From assembly GCF_016865485.1 (NCBI RefSeq), contig NZ_AP024452.1:4734501-4798500 (forward strand): a stretch of DNA of 64,000 nucleotides. The letters run 5' to 3'. The position numbers and the translations under genes are program-made. This document shows, in pieces, positions 1 through 7,065 of the stretch (the stretch's first letter is position 1; the number at the start of each line of letters is the position of its first letter). The notes under the pieces are model-generated. The model made no database searches. It was given only the letters and a program-made list of their open reading frames with translations, and was not told where the DNA came from. This DNA comes from Luteitalea sp. TBR-22 (GTDB lineage Bacteria > Acidobacteriota > Vicinamibacteria > Vicinamibacterales > Vicinamibacteraceae).

Positions 1-45
1 GTCGAGGGTGACGCCTTCGACCACCGCATCGTCGCGCTCTCGTGA
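1..45 (+). CDS. C-terminal end of an unidentified protein (edge-truncated)
   Basis: Reading from base 1 gives 14 sense codons (VEGDAFDHRIVALS) and then TGA at 43-45. Nearly every third position is G or C, as in the real genes of this window, so this is probably the tail of a gene whose body lies left of the window. It is too short to identify the family. Confidence 0.35.
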   Translation, partial: VEGDAFDHRIVALS

Positions 46-135
46 CGAGATCACGGCAGGCCGAACCGACCTCCTGACCTTCGGGACGAAGTCGGTCCGG
101 CCGGCGCCGTGGATGCGGAGGCCCGGCGCCCGCGC

Positions 136-141
136 TATGCT
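136..141 (+). promoter_or_regulatory. -10-like box TATGCT upstream of the antiporter
   Basis: TATGCT lies 12 bases before the ATG at 154, which would leave a 5' leader of only about 6 bases. No -35 element is evident. Confidence 0.35.
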
Positions 142-153
142 GGCCTGCCGGCC

Positions 154-1575
154 ATGCTGCATCGTGCCTCCCGCGTCCTCGTCGAATATGCGTTGCTCGT
201 GGGCCTGCCCATCGCGGGGGTCCTGCTGGCGCTACAACTCGGGTCCGCGCTCGTGGCGCCGCCAGGGGCGGCGCACGACACGGTGAGGGCGGCGGCTCCG
301 GTCGGCGCGTTCAGCCTCCCGTGGCTGCTGCTGTCGGTCGCGGTGCTGGTGGCGTGCGCGCGCGTCGCGGGACTGGCGGCCCGTGCCATCGGCCAGCCCC
401 AGGTGGTGGGCGAGATGGCGATGGGCATCGCGCTCGGGCCGTCACTGCTCGGCTGGGCGGCGCCGGCCCTGTCGGCCACGCTGTTCCCTGCCGCCAACCA
501 CGCTCACCTGAACACGCTCAGCCAGCTCGGGCTACTGCTGTTCATGTTCCTGGTCGGCCTCGAGTTCGACCTCCGTCGCCTCCGACACCTCGGCCACACG
601 GCCGTGCTGGCCAGCCACGCGAGCATCACACTGCCCATGCTGCTCGGCGTGTCGCTGGCGCTCTACCTCTACCCGCGACTCTCGTCCGCCGACGTCCGCT
701 TCCACGAGTTCGCGCTGTTCATGGGCACGGCGATGAGCGTGACCGCCTTCCCCGTGCTCGCCCGAATCCTCCGCGAGCGCCGGCTCACCGACTCGCGGAT
801 CGGCACGGTGGCCATCGCCTGCGCCGCCGTCGACGACGTCACGGCGTGGTGCCTGCTGGCCGGCATCGTCGCGCTCGTGCGCGCGTCGCAGCACGCGCTG
901 CCGGTGCCCGTGATGGTCGGCGGCCTGGCCGCCTTCATCGCCGTCGTCGCGCTGCTGCGTCGGGCCGGACTCGGGGTGTTCCTCGCCAGCTTCGAGAAGC
1001 GGCGGCGCCTCAGCGAGGATTCGGTGGCGCTGCTGCTCACCGTCGTGATGCTGGCCTCGGTGACCACCGAGTGGCTGGGCCTGCACCTGCTGTTCGGGGC
1101 CTTCTTCGTCGGCGTGATGCTGCCCAAGACGGAGGCGTTCGTCGACGCCGTCACCGCCCGCTTCGAGCTCGTGGCGACGACGCTGCTGCTGCCCGTGTTC
1201 TTCGCCTACACGGGCCTGCGCACGCAGATCGGACTGGTGGTCGGCGCGCAGATGTGGTTCTACTGCGCCCTGATCCTGGTGCTCGCCATCGTCGGCAAGC
1301 TGGTGGGGTCTGCCGTCGCCGCCCGCGTGACGGGACTCAACACGCGCGATTCGCTCGCGTTGGGCGTGCTGATGAACACACGGGGGCTGATGGAACTGGT
1401 CGTGCTGAACCTGGGGCTCGATCTGGGCATCATCTCGCCGGCCCTGTTCTCGATGCTGGTGGTGATGGCGCTGGTGACGACGGTGATGACCACGCCGCTG
1501 CTGGCGCGCCTGTACCCGTCCGCAGCCGCGGGCGTCATCCCGGTGGCCCGCCCCGCATCCGCCGGCCACGCGTGA
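154..1575 (+). CDS. Cation/proton antiporter, CPA2 (KefB-like) membrane domain
   Basis: This 473-residue inner-membrane protein is almost entirely hydrophobic helices, about 12-13 segments. It has the CPA2 family landmarks: FLVGLEFDL near residue 130 and the paired acidic residues D227-D228 in AAVDDVTAW, expected to carry the exchanged proton. A late MNTRGLMELVVLN helix is also typical. It probably exchanges Na+ or K+ for H+. There is no C-terminal TrkA-N or TrkA-C domain, so it is the bare membrane module. I chose ATG 154 over the in-frame GTG at 109 because the first membrane helix follows directly and the extra 15 residues are Arg-rich and leader-like. The ion specificity cannot be read from the sequence. 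Confidence 0.9.
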   Translation: MLHRASRVLVEYALLVGLPIAGVLLALQLGSALVAPPGAAHDTVRAAAPVGAFSLPWLLLSVAVLVACARVAGLAARAIGQPQVVGEMAMGIALGPSLLGWAAPALSATLFPAANHAHLNTLSQLGLLLFMFLVGLEFDLRRLRHLGHTAVLASHASITLPMLLGVSLALYLYPRLSSADVRFHEFALFMGTAMSVTAFPVLARILRERRLTDSRIGTVAIACAAVDDVTAWCLLAGIVALVRASQHALPVPVMVGGLAAFIAVVALLRRAGLGVFLASFEKRRRLSEDSVALLLTVVMLASVTTEWLGLHLLFGAFFVGVMLPKTEAFVDAVTARFELVATTLLLPVFFAYTGLRTQIGLVVGAQMWFYCALILVLAIVGKLVGSAVAARVTGLNTRDSLALGVLMNTRGLMELVVLNLGLDLGIISPALFSMLVVMALVTTVMTTPLLARLYPSAAAGVIPVARPASAGHA

Positions 1576-1583
1576 GGTCTCCG

Positions 1584-1979
1584 ATGCCGCGCCCCTCCTT
1601 CGATTCCGTCGAGGCATACCTGGCGGCACTGCCCGACGACTCGCGCGCCGTCCTGGGGCGCGTGTTCGCGGCACTACGAAAGGGTGTACCTGGCGCCGAG
1701 CCGGTCATCTCGTACGGGATCCCGGCGCTGCGCGCGGGCGGACGCGTGGTCGTGTACTGCGCGGCCTTCACCGCGCACTACTCGGTCTATCCGGCGACCC
1801 GCGACCTGGTCGAGGCGCTCGGCGACGCGCTCGAGCCGTACGAGTACAACGGCAAGGGCACCATCCGCTTCCCCCTCGCCGGCAAGGTGCCCGTGGCGCT
1901 CCTGACGCGCATCGGGCGCCTGCGCGCCGCCGAGGACGCCGCGAGGGGTGTGCGTCGCCTCGCCGCGAAGAAGAAGTAG
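1584..1979 (+). CDS. DUF1801 / YdhG-like domain protein
   Basis: This 131-residue cytoplasmic protein starts 8 bases after the antiporter stop. The opening pattern (SVEAYLAALPDDSRAVLGRV) and the later EPVISYGIPALR and EYNGKGTIRFPL segments match the DUF1801 (YdhG-like) family, a small alpha/beta fold often described as iron-chaperone-like. The last residues are Lys/Arg-rich (RRLAAKKK). Co-transcription with the antiporter is likely from the spacing, but I infer no functional link. The biochemical role of the family is uncertain. Confidence 0.85.
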   Translation: MPRPSFDSVEAYLAALPDDSRAVLGRVFAALRKGVPGAEPVISYGIPALRAGGRVVVYCAAFTAHYSVYPATRDLVEALGDALEPYEYNGKGTIRFPLAGKVPVALLTRIGRLRAAEDAARGVRRLAAKKK

Positions 1980-1991
1980 CCGCCAGTCGCC

Positions 1992-3497
1992 TCAGCGCGT
2001 GGTCACGCCGGGAATGGGCAGCGGGAAGACGTCGTTGGGCGTCGACTCGCGACGCAGCACGTCCTGCGCCTGCCTGACGAGTTCCGGCCGGGTCGCCGCG
2101 AGGTCGCGCGACTCGCCAGGGTCGGCAGCCAGGTCGTACACCTCCCAGGCTCCGGGCGTATCGGTCAGCAGTCGCTGACGCACCACCTTGATGTCGCCGA
2201 TGCGCACGGCGACCTGCCCGCCGTACTCCGGGTACACCCACACCATCGGCCGGCGGGTCGGCACGGAGGTGGCGCCCCCGGTGAGGATCGGCCAGAGGCT
2301 CTCGCCGTCGAGGCCAGTCGGCGCCCGCAGGCCGGCGGCTGCGGCCAGGGTCGGGAACCAGTCGGGGAAGTAGCCGACGACGTCACTGACCGTGCCGGCG
2401 GGGATGCGGCCGGGCAGACGCGCAATCATCGGCACGCGGATGCCGCCCTCGTAGACGCTGCCCTTGTAGCCGCGCAGGCCGCGCGTGCTGTCGAAGAACG
2501 CCGCGTCGACGCCGCCGATGTGGAAGGCGGGATCCTTCTGGCCCGGGTGCGTGGTGCCGTTGTCGCTGGTGAAGACGACGAGCGTCCGATCGGCAAGGCC
2601 GGCGCGGTCGAGTGCCGCGAGCACGCGGCCGACGTGGTCGTCGAGTTCGGCGATCAGCGCGGCGTATGCGGCGCGCGGCCGCGGGTGCGGCAGGTAGCTG
2701 TTGCCACCCCGATACGGCACGGTGTCCCACTCGGCCGGGAAGCGCTGCACCTGCGCCTTCGGGGGATGCATGGCGACGTGCGGCTGGATGAACGGCAGGT
2801 ACAGGAAGAACGGGCGCCCGGCCTGCGCCGCGATGAACTGCTCGGCCTCGGCAATCATCAGCGACGGCGCGTACGTCTCGCCGATCCATGGGTCCATCGA
2901 CACGGGCCCATCCGGCTGCGTGGCATGCCCGGGCACCGGTCGCGCGTTGATGACGACCTTCTCCGTGTTGCGCCAGAGATGCGGCGGATAGTAACTGTGC
3001 GCGACGGCCTGGTCGTTGTAGCCGAAGAACAGGTCGAAGCCCTTGCGGTTGGGGTCGCCGGTGCTGCCGACCGGTCCCAGGCCCCACTTGCCCATGGCGC
3101 CCGTCGCATACCCGGCCGCGCGAAAGGCCTGCGCGATGGTGACGGCGCCCGCGCTCAGCGGGTACTGCCCCTCGGTGAACTGCGGCAAGCGCGTCTTCGC
3201 CTGGATGTTCCCCCGGATCTCGGCGTGGCCCATGTGGAGGCCGGTCATGAGCACCGCGCGGGCCGGCGCACACACCGGCGCCCCGGAATAGTGCCGGGTG
3301 AAGCGCATCCCCTGCGCCGCGAGCCTGTCGATGTTGGGCGTGGGGATCCTCGCCTGCCCGTAGACACCGACCTCCCCGAAGCCCAGGTCGTCGGCCAGGA
3401 TGAACACGACGTTGAGGCGCGGCGCCTGCGCGTGCAGTCCCGACAGCGCAAGGGCCACGACGACGACGAGCAGGGCGGCGAGGCGGGTCGGTATCAC
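1992..3497 (-). CDS. Secreted sulfatase (arylsulfatase family S1)
   Basis: This 501-residue hydrolase of the alkaline-phosphatase superfamily has a Sec signal peptide (hydrophobic core at residues 6-20, likely cleavage after LHA). The metal-binding pair is D36-D37 in ILADDLGFG. The formylglycine site is C76 in C-A-P-A-R, which fits C-x-P-x-R and would be matured by a formylglycine-generating enzyme. A VVFTSDNGTT motif supplies further metal ligands. It should cleave sulfate esters in the periplasm or outside the cell; the substrate is unknown. The start is GTG 3497, six bases after a TAGCGT -10-like hexamer. It is convergent with the DUF1801 gene. Confidence 0.93.
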   Translation of the reverse strand: MIPTRLAALLVVVVALALSGLHAQAPRLNVVFILADDLGFGEVGVYGQARIPTPNIDRLAAQGMRFTRHYSGAPVCAPARAVLMTGLHMGHAEIRGNIQAKTRLPQFTEGQYPLSAGAVTIAQAFRAAGYATGAMGKWGLGPVGSTGDPNRKGFDLFFGYNDQAVAHSYYPPHLWRNTEKVVINARPVPGHATQPDGPVSMDPWIGETYAPSLMIAEAEQFIAAQAGRPFFLYLPFIQPHVAMHPPKAQVQRFPAEWDTVPYRGGNSYLPHPRPRAAYAALIAELDDHVGRVLAALDRAGLADRTLVVFTSDNGTTHPGQKDPAFHIGGVDAAFFDSTRGLRGYKGSVYEGGIRVPMIARLPGRIPAGTVSDVVGYFPDWFPTLAAAAGLRAPTGLDGESLWPILTGGATSVPTRRPMVWVYPEYGGQVAVRIGDIKVVRQRLLTDTPGAWEVYDLAADPGESRDLAATRPELVRQAQDVLRRESTPNDVFPLPIPGVTTR

Positions 3498-3503
3498 GCC
3501 ACT

Positions 3504-3509
3504 ACGCTA
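3504..3509 (-). promoter_or_regulatory. -10-like box TAGCGT, leaderless layout, sulfatase
   Basis: TAGCGT on the minus strand ends six bases before the GTG at 3497, so transcription would begin at or next to the start codon. No Shine-Dalgarno and no -35 are visible. Confidence 0.35.
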
Positions 3510-3553
3510 CCGTACCGTCGCGCCACCCGTGCGCATACCATCGTCCAGGTCCC

Positions 3554-4474
3554 ATGCTGCTGACCCTCGCGTTCTGGCTCGTGATTCTCGCCGACCTCGC
3601 CGCGCTCGGACTCGTCTTCCTGCTCGGGCTCGCCGCGGGCCCGCCATCGCACACCGGTCCGATCGCCGTGGCCGGCGCCATCCTGGTCGTCCCCGGGTTG
3701 CTGATCATGGCGGCCGTGGCGCTGTTCCACTTCGCGCCGGTCTGGCCCCTGCGACTGCTCGCGTTCGGCGTGGCCGCCGCGCCGCTCCTGGTCGTCGCCC
3801 TCGCGCCGGTCGTCGCGGGCTATCGCATCGGTCAGTTCCGCGACGGATCGGGCGCGCCGACGAAGTTCCGGAGCGATGGCATGCAGGCACTCGAAAAGGC
3901 GATCGCGCGCGGCGACGCGACGACGGTGGCCACACTGGCCAGGGACGCCAACCTGCGGGAGCGCTCCATCGAGGGCACGTCGGTCGTGGTCGTCGCGCTG
4001 CGACACCTCCAGAAGCACCCCGGCTCGCCGGACGTGGTGCGCGCGCTGTTGGCCGCGGGCGCCAGCGCCGACGACGGGGGCACCGAACCGCCGCTGGTGG
4101 AAGCCATCCGCGTCGGCCCCGAGGCGGTGCGCGTGCTGCTCGATGCGGGCGCCGATCCCGACGCCCTCGGGCCGTTCGGCGCGCCCGTCTGGTGGGGCGC
4201 CACTGGCCGCAGGATCCATCCCGACATCCTGCCGCTGCTCCTCGACCGCGGCGCCGACGTGAACGCTCGCGCCAGGGACGGACGCACGGCGCTGTTCGAC
4301 GCGGTCAACGCGCAGAACTGGCCCGCGGTGACCGTGCTGCTCGACCACGGCGTCGACTGGCGCGCCTACCGCGACCTGCAGGGCCGGGATCTTCGTGCCA
4401 GGCTCGAGGCCGACCAGCGCCTCGACTTCGTGGACAAGGCGGCGGTTGCCGGCGTGCTCGCACGTTTGCGCTGA
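3554..4474 (+). CDS. Ankyrin-repeat protein with N-terminal membrane helices
   Basis: The protein has 306 residues. Residues 1-90 hold three hydrophobic segments. From about residue 105 to 290 there are ankyrin-type repeats (ALLAAGASADDGG, LLDAGADPDALG, LLDRGADVNARARDGRTALFDAV, LLDHGVDW). Ankyrin repeats bind proteins, so this is likely a membrane-anchored scaffold on the cytoplasmic face; the partner is unknown. It is divergent from the sulfatase and followed 22 bases later by the K+ channel gene. A TACCAT hexamer (3536-3541) lies 12 bases before the ATG. Confidence 0.87.
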   Translation: MLLTLAFWLVILADLAALGLVFLLGLAAGPPSHTGPIAVAGAILVVPGLLIMAAVALFHFAPVWPLRLLAFGVAAAPLLVVALAPVVAGYRIGQFRDGSGAPTKFRSDGMQALEKAIARGDATTVATLARDANLRERSIEGTSVVVVALRHLQKHPGSPDVVRALLAAGASADDGGTEPPLVEAIRVGPEAVRVLLDAGADPDALGPFGAPVWWGATGRRIHPDILPLLLDRGADVNARARDGRTALFDAVNAQNWPAVTVLLDHGVDWRAYRDLQGRDLRARLEADQRLDFVDKAAVAGVLARLR

Positions 4475-4484
4475 CCGGCGCGGA

Positions 4485-4490
4485 TACACT
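4485..4490 (+). promoter_or_regulatory. -10-like box TACACT, leaderless layout, K+ channel
   Basis: TACACT is followed by exactly six bases and then the GTG at 4497. No Shine-Dalgarno is visible. It lies between the ankyrin stop codon and the channel start, so the channel can have its own promoter. Confidence 0.5.
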
Positions 4491-4496
4491 GGTGCC

Positions 4497-5519
4497 GTGA
4501 ACGGCGCCTGGTCGCGGACGTCGGTGCAGGCCGTTGTCCTGCTGCTCACCCTCGTGCTGACCGGCACGTCGGGCTACATGCTGATCGAGGGCTGGTCGGC
4601 CTGGGACGCCCTGTACATGACGGTCATCTCGCTGACGACCGTCGGCTACAGGGAGGTCCACCCGCTGTCGCGGGCCGGCGAGGCGTTCACGATGCTGGTG
4701 CTGGTCGGCGGGGTCGGCACCGTCCTGTACTCCTTCACGCTGATCGGGGCCAGCGTGATCGAGAGCACGCTGCACAGCCCCTGGCAGCGCCGACGGATCT
4801 CCGCCATGCTCGATCGACTGGACCGCCACTTCATCGTCTGCGGGTACGGCCGCATCGGCGGCATCCTGGTCGACGAGTTCCGCCGACAGCGCGTGCCCTA
4901 CGTGGTCGTCGAGCGCGATCCGGAGCGCCTGCGGGCGCTCGCCGACGCCGGCCACCTCGCCGTCGAGGGCGACGCGAGTTCCGAGGACGTGCTCGCGAAG
5001 GCCGGCGTGTCGAGGGCCCGCGGGCTGATCGCCGCCCTGTCGAGCGACGCCGAGAACGTCTACACCATCCTCACCGCACGCCTGATGCAGCCGGGGCTCT
5101 ACATCATCGGCCGCGCGGAGAGCGACGATGCGACCCGCAAGATCAAGCGGGCCGGCGCCGACCGGGTGATCTCGCCGTACCAGATCGGCGGCCAGCACAT
5201 GGCGCAGCTCGCCCTCCGCCCTGCCGTGGTCGACTTCGTGCAGCTGGCCACCAGCTCCGAGTTCCTGGAACTCTCCATGGAACAGATCGAGATTCGAGCC
5301 GACGGGCCGCTCACCGGGCAGACGATCGTCGGCGCCAACCTGCGCCAGAAGTTCGGCGTGATCGTCGTCGGGATCAAGCGCGCCAGCGGCCAGATGGAGT
5401 TCAATCCGCCGCCGGAAGCCCGCATGGACGCCGGCGACCACCTGGTGCTGCTCGGACCGGCGAACCGGCTCACCGAACTGGCCGGCCACGCCGGGGTGGT
5501 GGCGGGGACCACGCCCTGA
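4497..5519 (+). CDS. Two-helix potassium channel with TrkA-N (RCK) and TrkA-C domains
   Basis: The protein has 340 residues. Two membrane helices (about 8-25 and 65-90) flank a pore loop with the filter T-V-G-Y-R (V49-R52). The cytoplasmic part is an RCK domain: Rossmann motif VCGYGRIGGILVDEF near residue 118, acidic strand end VVVERD, then a TrkA-C domain at about 255-335. It should gate K+ flow according to bound nucleotide or ion. The last filter residue is Arg where textbook K+ channels have Gly (TVGYG). I chose GTG 4497 because it places the first helix at the N-terminus and because a -10-like box sits six bases upstream; the frame is also open upstream of it, inside the ankyrin gene. 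Confidence 0.92.
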   Translation: MNGAWSRTSVQAVVLLLTLVLTGTSGYMLIEGWSAWDALYMTVISLTTVGYREVHPLSRAGEAFTMLVLVGGVGTVLYSFTLIGASVIESTLHSPWQRRRISAMLDRLDRHFIVCGYGRIGGILVDEFRRQRVPYVVVERDPERLRALADAGHLAVEGDASSEDVLAKAGVSRARGLIAALSSDAENVYTILTARLMQPGLYIIGRAESDDATRKIKRAGADRVISPYQIGGQHMAQLALRPAVVDFVQLATSSEFLELSMEQIEIRADGPLTGQTIVGANLRQKFGVIVVGIKRASGQMEFNPPPEARMDAGDHLVLLGPANRLTELAGHAGVVAGTTP

Positions 5520-5564
5520 CGGCAGCGGCGCGGCTGCACGATCGGCGCAGAGCTCATCAGGCAC

Positions 5565-5570
5565 TATGCT
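5565..5570 (+). promoter_or_regulatory. -10-like box TATGCT, leaderless layout, SBP56-like lipoprotein
   Basis: TATGCT is followed by six bases and then the GTG at 5577. There is no Shine-Dalgarno in between. Confidence 0.5.
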
Positions 5571-5576
5571 TGGCCC

Positions 5577-6815
5577 GTGCGCTCCTGCTGCGGTGCCGTC
5601 GTCGCTCTGCTCGTCGCCCTCGTTGGTTGCACGTCACGCACGCCTGATCCCGCGGCCCCGTCAGCCTCCACGTACCTGTACCTGTGGACGGCCGCGGCGG
5701 ACAAGGCGCAACCCGACTTCCTGGCGGTGCTCGACGTCACCGAGCGCGGCGACCGCTACGGGCGTCTCGTGACCACGCTGCCGGTGCCGGGACGCGAGAA
5801 CGTGCCGCACCACACCGAGCACGAGATGCCCGCCGACAAGCAGTTGTTCGCCAACGGCTTCGGCACCGGCCAGACCTTCGTCTTCGACCTCGCAGACGCG
5901 ACGCATCCGCGGATCACCCACCAGTTCGGCGACCTCGACGGCTACTCGCACCCGCACTCCTTCCTCCGCCTGCCGAACGGCAACGTGCTGGCCACCTTCC
6001 AGATGCGGCACGGGGCCGGCGGCATGACGCCCGGCGGCCTCGTGGAACTCACGCCGGCCGGCGTCCCGGTGCGCTCCAGTTCCGCCGACGGGCCCGGCGT
6101 CGATCCCGAGTTGCGGGTGTACAGCGGCGCCATCGTCGCGTCCCTCGACCGCGTGGTCACGACCACGACAGACATGGACAAGGACTTCAAGGCGTCGCGC
6201 AACCTCCAGGTGTGGCGCCTGTCGGACCTGAAGCTGCTCTCCACGTTCCCGCTGCCCGACGGCGCTGCGGGTGACGAGGGCCTGCTCACCGCGGAGCCGC
6301 GCCTGCTCGGCGACGGGCGCACGGTGCTCGTGTCGACCTTCAACTGCGGGCTGTACCTGATGCAGGGTCTCGAGGGCGATGCGCCGTCGGCTCGACTGGT
6401 GGCATCGTTCCCGAAGAAGAAGGGCACCAACTGCGCGATTCCGGTCATCGCCGGCAAGTACTACCTGGTGACCGTGCCGGCCTGGAGTGCGGTGGTGAGT
6501 CTCGACATCAGCGATCCGGCCAGGCCTCGGGAAGTGAGCCGCGTCACGCTCGGCCCCGACGATGTCCCGCACTGGATCTCCCTCTCGCCCGACCAGCGGC
6601 GTGTGGTCGTGACCGGCTACGAGGGCATGCAGCACCGCGTCGTCATCGCCCGGTTCGATCCCGCGACCGGCGCGCTGGCCTGGGACGAGCGCTTCCGCGA
6701 GGAGGGGGCGACGACGCCTGGCTTCCGCATGGACGACAAGACGTGGCCGCACGGCGGCAACGCGAAGGGCATCCCGCACGGCGCGGTGTTCAGCCGCCCC
6801 GTGGCGAGCAACTGA
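5577..6815 (+). CDS. Selenium-binding-protein (SBP56)-like beta-propeller lipoprotein
   Basis: This 412-residue exported protein has a lipobox (ALVGC, Cys18), so it should be a periplasmic or outer-membrane lipoprotein. The body looks like a seven-bladed propeller. The order YLYLWTAAADKAQPDFLAVLDV, VPHHTEHEMP, FVFDLADATHPRI, HPHSFLRLPNGNVLATFQ, ISLSPDQRRVVVTGYEG follows the SBP56/methanethiol-oxidase family. The family's CSSC-type cysteine motif after the HH pair is not present; EHEMP stands there instead. That argues against a simple methanethiol oxidase. The start codon is GTG. It appears monocistronic. Confidence 0.75.
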   Translation: MRSCCGAVVALLVALVGCTSRTPDPAAPSASTYLYLWTAAADKAQPDFLAVLDVTERGDRYGRLVTTLPVPGRENVPHHTEHEMPADKQLFANGFGTGQTFVFDLADATHPRITHQFGDLDGYSHPHSFLRLPNGNVLATFQMRHGAGGMTPGGLVELTPAGVPVRSSSADGPGVDPELRVYSGAIVASLDRVVTTTTDMDKDFKASRNLQVWRLSDLKLLSTFPLPDGAAGDEGLLTAEPRLLGDGRTVLVSTFNCGLYLMQGLEGDAPSARLVASFPKKKGTNCAIPVIAGKYYLVTVPAWSAVVSLDISDPARPREVSRVTLGPDDVPHWISLSPDQRRVVVTGYEGMQHRVVIARFDPATGALAWDERFREEGATTPGFRMDDKTWPHGGNAKGIPHGAVFSRPVASN

Positions 6816-7004
6816 CGACGCCGGCAAGCACGTCCGCGTCGGCCGCCCCAAGCGTGGAAGCAGGCCGGACCGGCAGGCGCCGCACGACGAGCGTCGTGAT
6901 GTCGCCACGTCGGTCCGGTGGGCACTTTCCCAGAGGTGCTGCGAAGAAATCCGGGCCGTCCGCCAGGACGCCGACGAGCGGGGCGCACCGCTGACGGTCT
7001 TCCC

Positions 7005-7020
7005 GGGATCGCACCTTGCA
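7005..7020 (+). promoter_or_regulatory. Possible sigma-54 (-24/-12) promoter
   Basis: GGGATCGCACCTTGCA has GG and GC separated by exactly ten bases and ends in TTGCA, as in sigma-54 promoters. The predicted start would be near 7031, about 35 bases before the ATG at 7066. A sigma-54 activator gene lies at 28563-29921. A chance match is quite possible. Nothing else is seen in the 250-base gap 6816-7065. Confidence 0.3.
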
Positions 7021-7065
7021 GTCGCCCCTCCCTGACGCAGGCACTGTCGCTGCGGGAGGAGGCGT

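Noticed and set aside
532-1674. 380-codon open frame antisense to the antiporter
   Set aside because: It is a shadow frame. High GC keeps stops rare on both strands; its product is His/Gln/Arg/Glu-rich with no domain, while the plus-strand frame is a clean membrane protein.
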